NCBI GenBank assembly: GCA_020848275.1
Contig: JADLAK010000101.1
Span: forward strand, 25,083-89,082
Length of the DNA: 64,000 nt
Reading direction: 5' to 3'
From: Planctomycetota bacterium
GTDB taxonomy: Bacteria; Planctomycetota; UBA8742; UBA2392
Positions within the stretch are counted from its first letter, which is position 1. The number at the start of each line of letters is the position of its first letter. Below are positions 16,136 to 25,630 of the stretch, in pieces. Made by a program: the position numbers and the translations under genes. Under the pieces are notes generated by a model, which saw only the letters and a list, made by a program, of their open reading frames with translations, was not told the origin of the DNA and searched no databases.

Positions 16136-16720
16136 TCAGGCTGATGCCATCTTCAGAAGCAGCGCCAGCAAACGTTCCATGGGAAGCCCCATGATGTTGG
16201 TGTAGCTGCCGCGCCAGGCTTTGACGAAACTCTGGCCGCTCTCGATGCAGAGGGCGCCGCATTTGCCCATTGGTTCGCCGCTGGCCACGTAGGCCGCGAT
16301 TTGCTCGCGCGTTGCGGGTCTCATCTCAACCAGGCTCGTTTCCGAAAACGTCACCTGCGCCATGTCGCGGCAATCGACCACGCACACGCCCGTGATCACG
16401 CGTTGCAGGCCGGTGCCGCATGCACGTTCGATCATGCGTTGCGCATCGGCGGCGTCCGTTGGCTTACCGATGATTTCATTGCCCAGTGCGCAGGTCGTAT
16501 CCGCGCCGATCACCAGCGCGTCCTTGGGCGCGCGGCCCGCAACGGCGAGCGCCTTGCGCGTGGCGAGCTCCTTCACGTACTTCTCGGGGTCCGTCAGCGG
16601 GTGCAGGTCTTCGTCGATGTTGCTGACGTCGACCGTGAAGCTGATGCCCGCGTCCTCAAGCAGCTTGCGCCGATACGGCGAGCCGGAGGCGAGGATGATT
16701 GGACGGGAAACTAAAGGCAT
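16136..16720 (-). CDS. maf: Maf family nucleoside triphosphate pyrophosphatase
   Basis: A 194-residue Maf protein, a house-cleaning enzyme that hydrolyses dTTP/UTP or modified nucleotides to the monophosphate. The signature substrate loop is LASGSPYRRKLLEDAGI at the N-terminus; the catalytic segment GADTTCALGNEIIGKP and the C-terminal SYTNIMGLP are present. An upstream frame to 16747 adds nine residues; the ATG at 16720 places the beta strand ILASGSP at the normal distance from the start. Which Maf subfamily (YhdE-like or YceF-like) cannot be decided with confidence. Confidence 0.92.
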   Translation of the reverse strand: MPLVSRPIILASGSPYRRKLLEDAGISFTVDVSNIDEDLHPLTDPEKYVKELATRKALAVAGRAPKDALVIGADTTCALGNEIIGKPTDAADAQRMIERACGTGLQRVITGVCVVDCRDMAQVTFSETSLVEMRPATREQIAAYVASGEPMGKCGALCIESGQSFVKAWRGSYTNIMGLPMERLLALLLKMASA

Positions 16721-16789
16721 AGGCACTGTTTCGCAAAACGTACACACTGCCCAACTTCGCCAAGACTTCGTCGTGGAACCCGCGTGTCC

Positions 16790-17254
16790 CTACTCACGGT
16801 GCATCGAAAATCTCTTGGCGTCGATCACTAGTTGCTTGGCCACTTCCTCGCCGGGCACCCGTGGCTCTTCCTTATCTATACCGGGGCATTGCAGCGCCTC
16901 CAGCGCCCAGCTTTCCGGCGTACGCACGACCTCGGGCCAGAACGGGTAGGTGCGGCACTGCGTCGGGCGCGCGTCGTAGACGCCGCAACCTTTGTCCTTG
17001 ATGTAGAAGATGCAGTCCTGGTTTGACTTCTCGATCAGGCTGTACCGGTTGCCGACCTGGCGCACATATTTGGTCGTAAACTGGCATATCTCGAGCCCAA
17101 GCTGAGTCGCAATCGCGCGCATTTCAGTTTCGCTGACCCAGACATAGCCGCTGCCCTTTTTGCCCGAGCAGCAATCGCCGCACTCCGGCCCCTTGCAACG
17201 GAAATGTACGCCGTCGGAGTGCCACGGTTTTGAATCAGGCCCTGCGTCAGTCAT
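16790..17254 (-). CDS. YkgJ-family cysteine cluster protein
   Basis: About 154 residues. It has the family's cysteine pattern: CKGPECGDCC near the N-terminus, then a conserved C in QDCIFY, KGCGVYDARPTQCRTYPFWP, and a final C in LQCPG. These proteins (UPF0153/CxxCxxCC) are thought to bind zinc or an Fe-S cluster; no reaction is established. The start is uncertain: ATG at 17254 or 17266; the longer frame to 17317 reads through a word-repeat region and is rejected. Confidence 0.85.
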   Translation of the reverse strand: MTDAGPDSKPWHSDGVHFRCKGPECGDCCSGKKGSGYVWVSETEMRAIATQLGLEICQFTTKYVRQVGNRYSLIEKSNQDCIFYIKDKGCGVYDARPTQCRTYPFWPEVVRTPESWALEALQCPGIDKEEPRVPGEEVAKQLVIDAKRFSMHRE

Positions 17255-17272
17255 GGCCGTTAGCATACACCG

Positions 17273-17340
17273 ATTGTGGATTGTGGAATGTGGATTTCGG
17301 ATTGGCCCGATGTTCAATCCACAACCTCCGAGTCCACAAT
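17273..17340. repeat. Word-type inverted repeat (TGTGGATT / AATCCACA)
   Basis: Left arm is made of variants of the word ATTGTGGA (ATTGTGGATTGTGGAATG), right arm of its complement (AATCCACAACCTCC, GTCCACAAT). It lies in the spacer between the divergent YkgJ and sigma factor genes. Confidence 0.7.
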
Positions 17341-17398
17341 GCGAAACAGCACGATTTCACGTCAGATCCCAGTCATGTCGGGAACTTAAGGACCGTTG

Positions 17399-17938
17399 AT
17401 GCCGGATTCGGTCGATGACGCAAGCCTGATCAGCCGCGCACGGGGCGGCGAAAGCGAGGCGTTCAAGCTGCTGGTCGAGCGGTATTTTCGCGCGGCCTAC
17501 AGCAGCGCCTATGCGGTGTTGGGCAATTCGTCAGACGCCGAGGAGATGGCGCAGGAAACGTTCGTGCAGGTTTACGCCAAGCTTGAATTGCTTCGCGAAC
17601 CCGGGGCGCTCGCAAGTTGGGTTTGGAGGATAGCCCGGGACTGCGCCCTAAAACACCTGCGCAAGCACAAGCGCATGGTCCGCGTCGCGGAAGTGCCCGA
17701 GCCTGGGGGCCGGGCCGACGGCGCCGACGCCGCGATGCTCGCAGGCGAAGAAAACGAAGCACTGCGCGACGCGTTGGAAAAGTTGCCCGAGGAAATGCGC
17801 GGCGCGTTGCTGATGAAGTTCTGGGAAGAGCTGGATTACGACCAGATGGCGGCGCGCACGGGTTTAAGCAGCGCCGCGCTGTACCAGCGGGTGTGCCGGG
17901 GACTGAAGCAGTTGCGGGAAATCATGGAGTCCAAATGA
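17399..17938 (+). CDS. ECF-type RNA polymerase sigma factor
   Basis: A 179-residue group 4 sigma factor. Region 2 (about residues 20-85) has the typical core AYAVLGNSSDAEEMAQETFVQVYAKL and the DNA-melting segment ALASWVWRIARDCALKHLRK; region 4 (about 125-175) has LEKLPEEMRGALLMKFWEELDYDQMAARTGLSSAALYQRVCRGLKQLRE, a helix-turn-helix for -35 recognition. AAGGA lies 6 nt before the ATG. Its TGA overlaps the ATG of the next gene, a membrane protein likely to be its anti-sigma factor. Confidence 0.92.
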   Translation: MPDSVDDASLISRARGGESEAFKLLVERYFRAAYSSAYAVLGNSSDAEEMAQETFVQVYAKLELLREPGALASWVWRIARDCALKHLRKHKRMVRVAEVPEPGGRADGADAAMLAGEENEALRDALEKLPEEMRGALLMKFWEELDYDQMAARTGLSSAALYQRVCRGLKQLREIMESK

Positions 17939-18810
17939 GCGACGGCTACGACCGCACACCCGAAGGCGAACAAGTTATCGCATTGCTCCGGCGACTGGCC
18001 CCCCCGTCGCCCGATTCAACCGCAGGCGCCCGCGCCGTGATGTCGCGGCTTCGCTCCAGCCGCGATGTCCCCAACGCGGCCGGGCGCCTGCATTTCCTTA
18101 AGATCGCGGGTCCGGTCGCCGCAGTCCTGGCGGCAAGCATCGTGATCGCGCTGTTCATTATGACGCCACGGCACGACCCCATCGATACGTTCCCGTATGT
18201 CGGAAATCGCACCCCGGCCTCGCAACCCGCCGCCCCTATGCAATTTTTCACCGTGCGCGCGAGCGATGGCAACCGCGTCGTGCTCGACAGCGGCCTCACC
18301 ACCGGCCTGCGCAACGGCGACCTGCTCACCGGCGCGGGCGGCGCGAGCGTCCGGGTGACGGCGGTCGGCATCTTCTTTGCCCACGGCATAATCGAGTCCG
18401 GCGCGCCCGTCGCCGGCCAGCGCCTCGGCTGTGAAGCGACGCCGGCCATGTTCGCCGCAACGAAGGCGCTGGAAATCGGCGGTGATCCCGGCGCGCTGTT
18501 TGATTTCGGCGCGGTGCTGCGAAACTTGCCGCCGCAACAAGCCCGCGCACGCGGCCTGATGGGCGGCAAGGGTTTGATGGTGGTTGAGGTTGTCCCGGCG
18601 ATTTCTCGAGAAATCGGCAATCCGAAGGCGGAGGTCACAACCGCCGGTCAACTTGGCCTTCAGCAAGATGATCTAATACTCAGCGTCAACGGCTTCACGG
18701 TCAGTGACCTTTCGGACCTTACCAAGGCTCTGGAAGCCACACGCCGAGGAGGTGCTCTTCGGATGTTGATTCTTCGCAACCAGAAAGAAGTGCAACTGGT
18801 CATTGATTAG
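17935..18810 (+). CDS. Membrane PDZ protein, probable anti-sigma partner
   Basis: A 291-residue protein starting at an ATGA overlap with the sigma factor gene. Residues 1-57 are cytoplasmic and helical (EGEQVIALLRRLAPPSPDS), residues 58-78 form one membrane helix, and the rest is outside. The extracytoplasmic part has a beta-rich domain (FFTVRASDGNRVVLDSGL) and a C-terminal PDZ-like fold (LGLQQDDLILSVNGFTVSDLSDLTKALEATRRGG). Position and topology fit a transmembrane anti-sigma factor, but no zinc-binding anti-sigma domain (HxxxCxxC) is present, so the call rests on context. The PDZ domain could sense exposed protein ends in the periplasm or act as a GspC-like scaffold. A terminator follows at 18928. 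Confidence 0.75.
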   Translation: MSDGYDRTPEGEQVIALLRRLAPPSPDSTAGARAVMSRLRSSRDVPNAAGRLHFLKIAGPVAAVLAASIVIALFIMTPRHDPIDTFPYVGNRTPASQPAAPMQFFTVRASDGNRVVLDSGLTTGLRNGDLLTGAGGASVRVTAVGIFFAHGIIESGAPVAGQRLGCEATPAMFAATKALEIGGDPGALFDFGAVLRNLPPQQARARGLMGGKGLMVVEVVPAISREIGNPKAEVTTAGQLGLQQDDLILSVNGFTVSDLSDLTKALEATRRGGALRMLILRNQKEVQLVID

Positions 18811-18925
18811 TGCTTTGGGCGCGAACCTTTAGACTTTCTCAACATCGCGACAATAAAACTTTAATCAACACCTTATCCACGCGCCGAAAAAGCGTAGCTG
18901 TATTTCGGGCACGCGAATTGCATAA

Positions 18926-18956
18926 AAAGACCACCATCGTGGTCTCTTTGTGTTTT
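18926..18956 (+). terminator. Terminator after the sigma/PDZ operon
   Basis: Stem AGACCAC / GTGGTCT with a CATC loop followed by CTTTGTGTTTTC. It separates the sigma-factor operon from the lipoprotein gene downstream. Confidence 0.75.
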
Positions 18957-18973
18957 CCCTCGGAGCGCGTGCC

Positions 18974-19597
18974 ATGGTGCGTCATCTGGCGTACATAATC
19001 GCCACGTTTGCACTCGTTGTGGTTACCGGTTTGTGCCTTGCCTCGTGCGAAGACCCCGAAGTCGATGTGCGTGAAGGCTCAACGCCCAACGGCCAAGTCA
19101 GCGTTTACTACAGCGCGAAGTTCTACGCCGACGGCGGCACCACACCCATCAAGTGGTTCGTGGCGTCGGGCAACGTGCCGCCGGGCCTTTCGTTCACCCA
19201 GAGCCGACGCTTTTCCTTGCTCGACGGTATACCCACCGTAGCGGGCAAGTACAGGTTCGTGCTGGCAGTCGAGGATAAGGAAGACAAACGCGCTTCGCGC
19301 GCCTTTGAAATCATGGTCTACCCGCAACTTGTCATCGGCACCAACGTGTTGACAACGGGCCAGGTCGACCAGCCCTATTCGTTGACGCTGCAGGGCGCGG
19401 GCGGATCGCAACTCAACTATGTGTGGACGATGATCAACGGAACGCTGCCCGCAGGCCTCGCGCTGTCGCCCGACGGCGTGCTCTCGGGAACGCCGCTGGT
19501 GGAGGGCGTGCACGCACCAACGTTCCTGTTGACGGATTCCGCCGGCAACCAGGTATCGCGGGACTTCACGCTGGTAATCGACGCGGCCGGTCCTTAA
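18974..19597 (+). CDS. Lipoprotein with two putative Ig-like (He_PIG) domains
   Basis: About 207 residues from the ATG at 18974, with GGAG about 9 nt upstream. The signal (hydrophobic run ending CLASC) is a lipobox. Two tandem beta-sandwich modules follow, each with the He_PIG pattern of a polar strand, W(x)ITxGxLPxGLxxx, then a GTP-turn: IKWFVASGNVPPGLSF...DGIPTVAGKYRF and YVWTMINGTLPAGLAL...GVLSGTPLVEG. Such Ig folds bind sugars or proteins at the cell surface. Its stop overlaps the end of the convergent uppS gene by 4 nt. Confidence 0.8.
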   Translation: MVRHLAYIIATFALVVVTGLCLASCEDPEVDVREGSTPNGQVSVYYSAKFYADGGTTPIKWFVASGNVPPGLSFTQSRRFSLLDGIPTVAGKYRFVLAVEDKEDKRASRAFEIMVYPQLVIGTNVLTTGQVDQPYSLTLQGAGGSQLNYVWTMINGTLPAGLALSPDGVLSGTPLVEGVHAPTFLLTDSAGNQVSRDFTLVIDAAGP

Positions 19598-20331
19598 CCC
19601 GCGCCGGCCTTGGACTGGATGCGGTCGACCAGCCCGCCGTAGCGGCGCTCTCGGCGCTGGAAGTCGACAATGGCGCGGTGCAGGTGCTCGGCGCGGAACT
19701 CGGGCCAGAGCGTGTCGGTGACGTACAGCTCGGAATAACTGATCTGCCACAGCAGGAAGTTCGAGATGCGCATCTCGCCGCCCGTGCGGATCACCAGGTC
19801 GGGCTCGGGCATCTTGGGCTGGTAGAGGCGTGCGGCGATGGCGGCCTCGTCAATCTGGTCCGGCGTCAGCTTGCCTTCCTTCACTTCGGCGGCGAGCTTC
19901 CTGACCGCGTCGACAATCTCAAGGCGACCGCCGTAATTCAGCGCCAGGCACAGGTTCGTGCCGCGGTTGTTGGCGGTCAGGGTCTGCGTGAGTTCGAGCT
20001 CGCGACGCACCGCCTTGGGCAGGCCGTCGATGCGGCCGACGGACGTCAGGCGCACATCGTTGTTCATCAGGGTATCGCGTTCGCCGGTCAAAAAGCGTTT
20101 GAGCAACTGCATCAACAGCTCGATCTCCAGCCCGGGGCGCTTCCAGTTCTCGGCGGAGAACGCGTAGAGCGTGAGCTGTTCGATCTTCAGGCGCGCGCAT
20201 TCTTCAGTCACGGCGCGCACGGAATCAACGCCCGCCTCGTGGCCGCGGATACGCATCATGCCGCGCACCTGCGCCCAACGGCCGTTGCCGTCCATGATGA
20301 TGCCGATGTGCCGAGGCATTTGGGGAGACAT
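19594..20331 (-). CDS. uppS: Isoprenyl transferase (undecaprenyl diphosphate synthase)
   Basis: A 245-residue cis-prenyltransferase that condenses isopentenyl diphosphate onto farnesyl diphosphate to make the C55 lipid carrier of cell-wall and O-antigen synthesis. Motifs in order: HIGIIMDGNGRWA with the catalytic Asp, GHEAGVDSVR, LTLYAFSAENWKRP, NYGGRLEIVDA, and the C-terminal PEPDLVIRTGGEMRISNFLLWQ. All five conserved regions are intact. The window also holds dxr, an earlier step of the same isoprenoid route, but far away. Confidence 0.96.
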   Translation of the reverse strand: MSPQMPRHIGIIMDGNGRWAQVRGMMRIRGHEAGVDSVRAVTEECARLKIEQLTLYAFSAENWKRPGLEIELLMQLLKRFLTGERDTLMNNDVRLTSVGRIDGLPKAVRRELELTQTLTANNRGTNLCLALNYGGRLEIVDAVRKLAAEVKEGKLTPDQIDEAAIAARLYQPKMPEPDLVIRTGGEMRISNFLLWQISYSELYVTDTLWPEFRAEHLHRAIVDFQRRERRYGGLVDRIQSKAGAG

Positions 20332-20394
20332 GGCTTACTCTCTGGCGCAAAGTATCCGTCGGAAATGGTAGTGAACCCGGCGGCATTGCGCAAC

Positions 20395-20871
20395 TCATAT
20401 CGGCATGCGCAATTTGTAGGACGCGACGTTAAAACCTAACTTCGCGTACAGCGCCTGCGCCTCGCGGTTGTGACCCATCACCTGCAGTCCGATGTGCCGC
20501 AAGCCCCGCGACTTCGCCATCGCCTGTGCGGCGGCCATCAATGCGCGCGCCGCACCCTGGCGACGGAACTTCGGCGCGACGGTAAGGTCGAAAACCCAGG
20601 CCTCGTCCTCGCGGGTGAAAAAGTCGGTCTGGCTGCTGAGCCAGCAGTGGCCAACGTACTCCGTGCCGAGTTCAGCTACCAGGATGGTGCCGCGCGCGGG
20701 ATCAGCGGGCGCGTAGTGGTCCATCAGCCACTGGTGGTGGCGCCTGAAACCCTCTTCGTCGACCATTTCGCCGGGCGGAATGGAGTCCCGGAACGTCTGA
20801 AAATTGAGCGCGACGAATTGCGGCCAATCGCGGCGGGCGTCGAAGTAGCGAATGTTGAACGCCGTGGGCAT
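20395..20871 (-). CDS. GNAT-family N-acetyltransferase
   Basis: About 158 residues with the GNAT fold. The acetyl-CoA loop is RRQGAARALM after the strand AWVFDLTVAPKF, and the C-terminal signature is NREAQALYAKLGF. The ATG at 20871 is preferred over a TTG at 20880. Substrate unknown; the family includes protein, antibiotic and small-amine acetylases. Confidence 0.87.
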   Translation of the reverse strand: MPTAFNIRYFDARRDWPQFVALNFQTFRDSIPPGEMVDEEGFRRHHQWLMDHYAPADPARGTILVAELGTEYVGHCWLSSQTDFFTREDEAWVFDLTVAPKFRRQGAARALMAAAQAMAKSRGLRHIGLQVMGHNREAQALYAKLGFNVASYKLRMPI

Positions 20872-20887
20872 GGGCGCCAAATTACAC

Positions 20888-20916
20888 AGGGGCGACGTTG
20901 CCGTCGCCCCTTTTTG
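20888..20916 (+). terminator. GGGGCGACG hairpin between hppA and the GNAT gene
   Basis: Perfect 9-bp stem GGGGCGACG-TTGC-CGTCGCCCC followed on the plus strand by TTTTTGCG. Both flanking genes are on the minus strand, so as drawn it would stop antisense transcription; on the minus strand it lies about 20 nt after the hppA stop but lacks a T-run. A nearly identical stem-loop occurs at 34368. Confidence 0.6.
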
Positions 20917-20933
20917 CGTCGATCAATCGCGCG

Positions 20934-23858
<2,925 letters not shown>

Positions 23859-23882
23859 TTTCTTTCCTCGTTCGATGCCGGA

Positions 23883-24905
23883 TTATTCCAGCCAGCCCGG
23901 CAAGTCCGCAAAATTCGTTTGCTGCACGTCAATAAATTCGGCCACACTTTTATCGCCGCCCATGCGCCGGGCGTTCTCTACACCCGCGGCATAAGCCTTG
24001 CGCGCGCCGGCGCGATATTCTTCGGCGTACTTGTCGCCGCCCGGCGGCAGGGTTTTCTGCGCGACGTAATAACTCAACATCAGCGCCTTGTCAGTCGACG
24101 AGCTGCGCACCCGCAAATGGATCACCGGCTCCAGCACCATCAGCATGCAATGCCAGCGCGCCCAGTTGGCCAACGCCAGCGCGCGGCGCGCGTTTTCCGG
24201 CAGCGCGGTGAACTCGGGCACTTCGACGGACTCCGGTCTATCCTCGCCGGGCTTGTAGACCGGAACAAACGCCTTCAGTTCATCGAAGTCAATCGCGAAC
24301 TCCGGGCGTAGCCCGACTTCCTCGACGAACTCGCGAAGTTTCGCGCGCTCTGCCACGGCCAAGCCGGCCTCCAGCTTGCAGATTGTCTCCACGATAACTG
24401 CCCAGGTGCGATCCTGGCCGCCGTAGGACTTTGCCTGCTCCCGCAGAATCTCGACGGGAAAACTCTGCGTGCGGCCAAGCAGGTAGTGCCATTCGTCCAG
24501 CCGCAGACTCGCCTCGTTAGGGATCAGGCGTTGGCCCGTGTGGAGCGTGTTAAGCCCGCGGATCACCCACTCCGCGCGGCGTTCAGGCTCGGGAAATTGC
24601 GCCGCGAGGTTGTAGCCCTCGTTCCAGGCCTGAAAGCCGTAAACCGCGGGATTACGCGGCTGCAGTTCGCGGATGACCTGGTGCATCGCGCGGGTTTCAT
24701 GCAGGTCGCTGCGCGCATAAGCGTCTTCGGCGCGAAGCCAAAGCGCCGCCGTCGCATAGCCGCGAGCCGCGCCCAGCAGGCGAATGCCGGCCTCGCGCGC
24801 CGCATCGCTTGCGGCGGCCTGTGCCCGCGCAACCGGCGCGGGAAGCAGGCTCGCGGCGAGCACGCAAAATGCGGCGAAGATGAAATAGGGAATTACGCGC
24901 GCCAT
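23883..24905 (-). CDS. Exported helical (TPR-like) protein of unknown function
   Basis: A 340-residue protein with a signal peptide (residues 1-28, ending ARA). The mature part is alpha-helical with Trp/Leu-rich segments in the style of degenerate tetratricopeptide repeats: LWLRAEDAYARSDLHETRAM, LQPRNPAVYGFQAWNEGYNLA and LIPNEASLRLDEWHYLLGR. It resembles exported helical proteins common in PVC bacteria, but I cannot name the family. It lies 24 nt upstream of hppA on the same strand and may be co-transcribed with it. Confidence 0.7.
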   Translation of the reverse strand: MARVIPYFIFAAFCVLAASLLPAPVARAQAAASDAAREAGIRLLGAARGYATAALWLRAEDAYARSDLHETRAMHQVIRELQPRNPAVYGFQAWNEGYNLAAQFPEPERRAEWVIRGLNTLHTGQRLIPNEASLRLDEWHYLLGRTQSFPVEILREQAKSYGGQDRTWAVIVETICKLEAGLAVAERAKLREFVEEVGLRPEFAIDFDELKAFVPVYKPGEDRPESVEVPEFTALPENARRALALANWARWHCMLMVLEPVIHLRVRSSSTDKALMLSYYVAQKTLPPGGDKYAEEYRAGARKAYAAGVENARRMGGDKSVAEFIDVQQTNFADLPGWLE

Positions 24906-25089
24906 GTTTTCTCGTTTGGGGCGGCAAGACTAGTCGTGGTGGAAAACGTGTCAAGCTGTGGCGGGCACGAAAGTTACACCAACGGATTGCACTTGAACGG
25001 GCTCTTTGTACGCTTCCAACTCGCGAAATATTTGTAGAACCGCGAACTGAAGGAAGCAGGCGCAAGGCACTTCCTCTCGACAACAATCA

Positions 25090-25165
25090 GGGCCGATAGC
25101 TCAGTTGGTAGAGCGATGCGTTCGCAATGCATAGGTCAGGGGTTCGACTCCCCTTCGGTCCACCA
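25090..25165 (+). tRNA. tRNA-Ala (anticodon CGC)
   Basis: Full cloverleaf of 76 nt with encoded CCA: acceptor GGGCCGA/TCGGTCC (one G-U pair), D-arm GCTC/GAGC, anticodon arm ATGCG-TTCGCAA-TGCAT with anticodon CGC, T-arm AGGGG-TTCGACT-CCCCT. It reads the alanine codon GCG. A 17-bp terminator follows. Confidence 0.97.
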
Positions 25166-25171
25166 GACTTC

Positions 25172-25212
25172 GCAAAACCGGGGGCAGCGACGCTGCCCCC
25201 GGTTTTGCTTCG
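25172..25212 (+). terminator. Terminator after tRNA-Ala
   Basis: A 17-bp perfect stem (GCAAAACCGGGGGCAGC and its complement) with a 3-nt loop GAC; the 3' arm itself contains GGTTTTGCTT. It starts 7 nt after the tRNA CCA end. Confidence 0.9.
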
Positions 25213-25299
25213 TCTGGCAAGCCACACTTCTATCATTACGTATGCCAAGCGTAGAATGCACGGCACGTACCGGTGCACCGAAGTCTGGTGCCCGCCGAA

Positions 25300-25355
25300 G
25301 CAAGTCCGCGACTCGTCCGACGTAGCCCAAAGGGCGAAGTCGGAAGCGGGCTTGC
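25300..25355 (+). ncRNA. Structured leader upstream of the GIY-YIG gene
   Basis: Three coaxial helices fold into one long hairpin: outer GCAAGTCCGC (25300-25309) with GCGGGCTTGC (25346-25355), middle TCCGAC (25316-25321) with GTCGGA (25339-25344), inner GCCC (25325-25328) with GGGC (25332-25335), with small internal loops. It ends 14 nt before the ATG. Whether it acts as RNA (regulating translation) or as a DNA substrate of the nuclease is unknown. Confidence 0.6.
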
Positions 25356-25369
25356 GAAGGAGGGCCTCA

Positions 25370-25612
25370 ATGCTCTATGTCTACGTATTGCGCAGTCAGA
25401 AGTTTCCCGACCAAATTTACACGGGCGGTTCTGCCGACTATCGCCAGCGGATCGCCGATCACAATTTGGGACACGCTAAACACACGTCAAAGTTTGCACC
25501 GTGGGATGTTGTTTGTGTGATCAAATTCGAAGACGACAAGCGTGGATGGCAGTTTGAGAAGTACTTGAAGTCCGGTTCAGGACGAGCCTTCGTGAAAAGA
25601 CATTTCCTTTAG
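25370..25612 (+). CDS. Small GIY-YIG domain endonuclease
   Basis: An 80-residue stand-alone GIY-YIG nuclease domain of the UPF0213/YhbQ-like type. The strands YVYVLRS and IYTGGSADYRQRIADHN carry the conserved Tyr-Tyr-Arg residues, and the C-terminal GWQFEKYLKSGSGRAFVKRH holds the catalytic Glu helix. GGAGGG is 8 nt upstream of the ATG. Such genes are often solitary and mobile-looking, and here the gene sits between a tRNA terminator and a histidine kinase gene with a strong hairpin in its leader. Biological role of the family is not settled (DNA repair or homing). Confidence 0.9.
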   Translation: MLYVYVLRSQKFPDQIYTGGSADYRQRIADHNLGHAKHTSKFAPWDVVCVIKFEDDKRGWQFEKYLKSGSGRAFVKRHFL

Positions 25613-25630
25613 CGGCCCTCAAACCACAAG

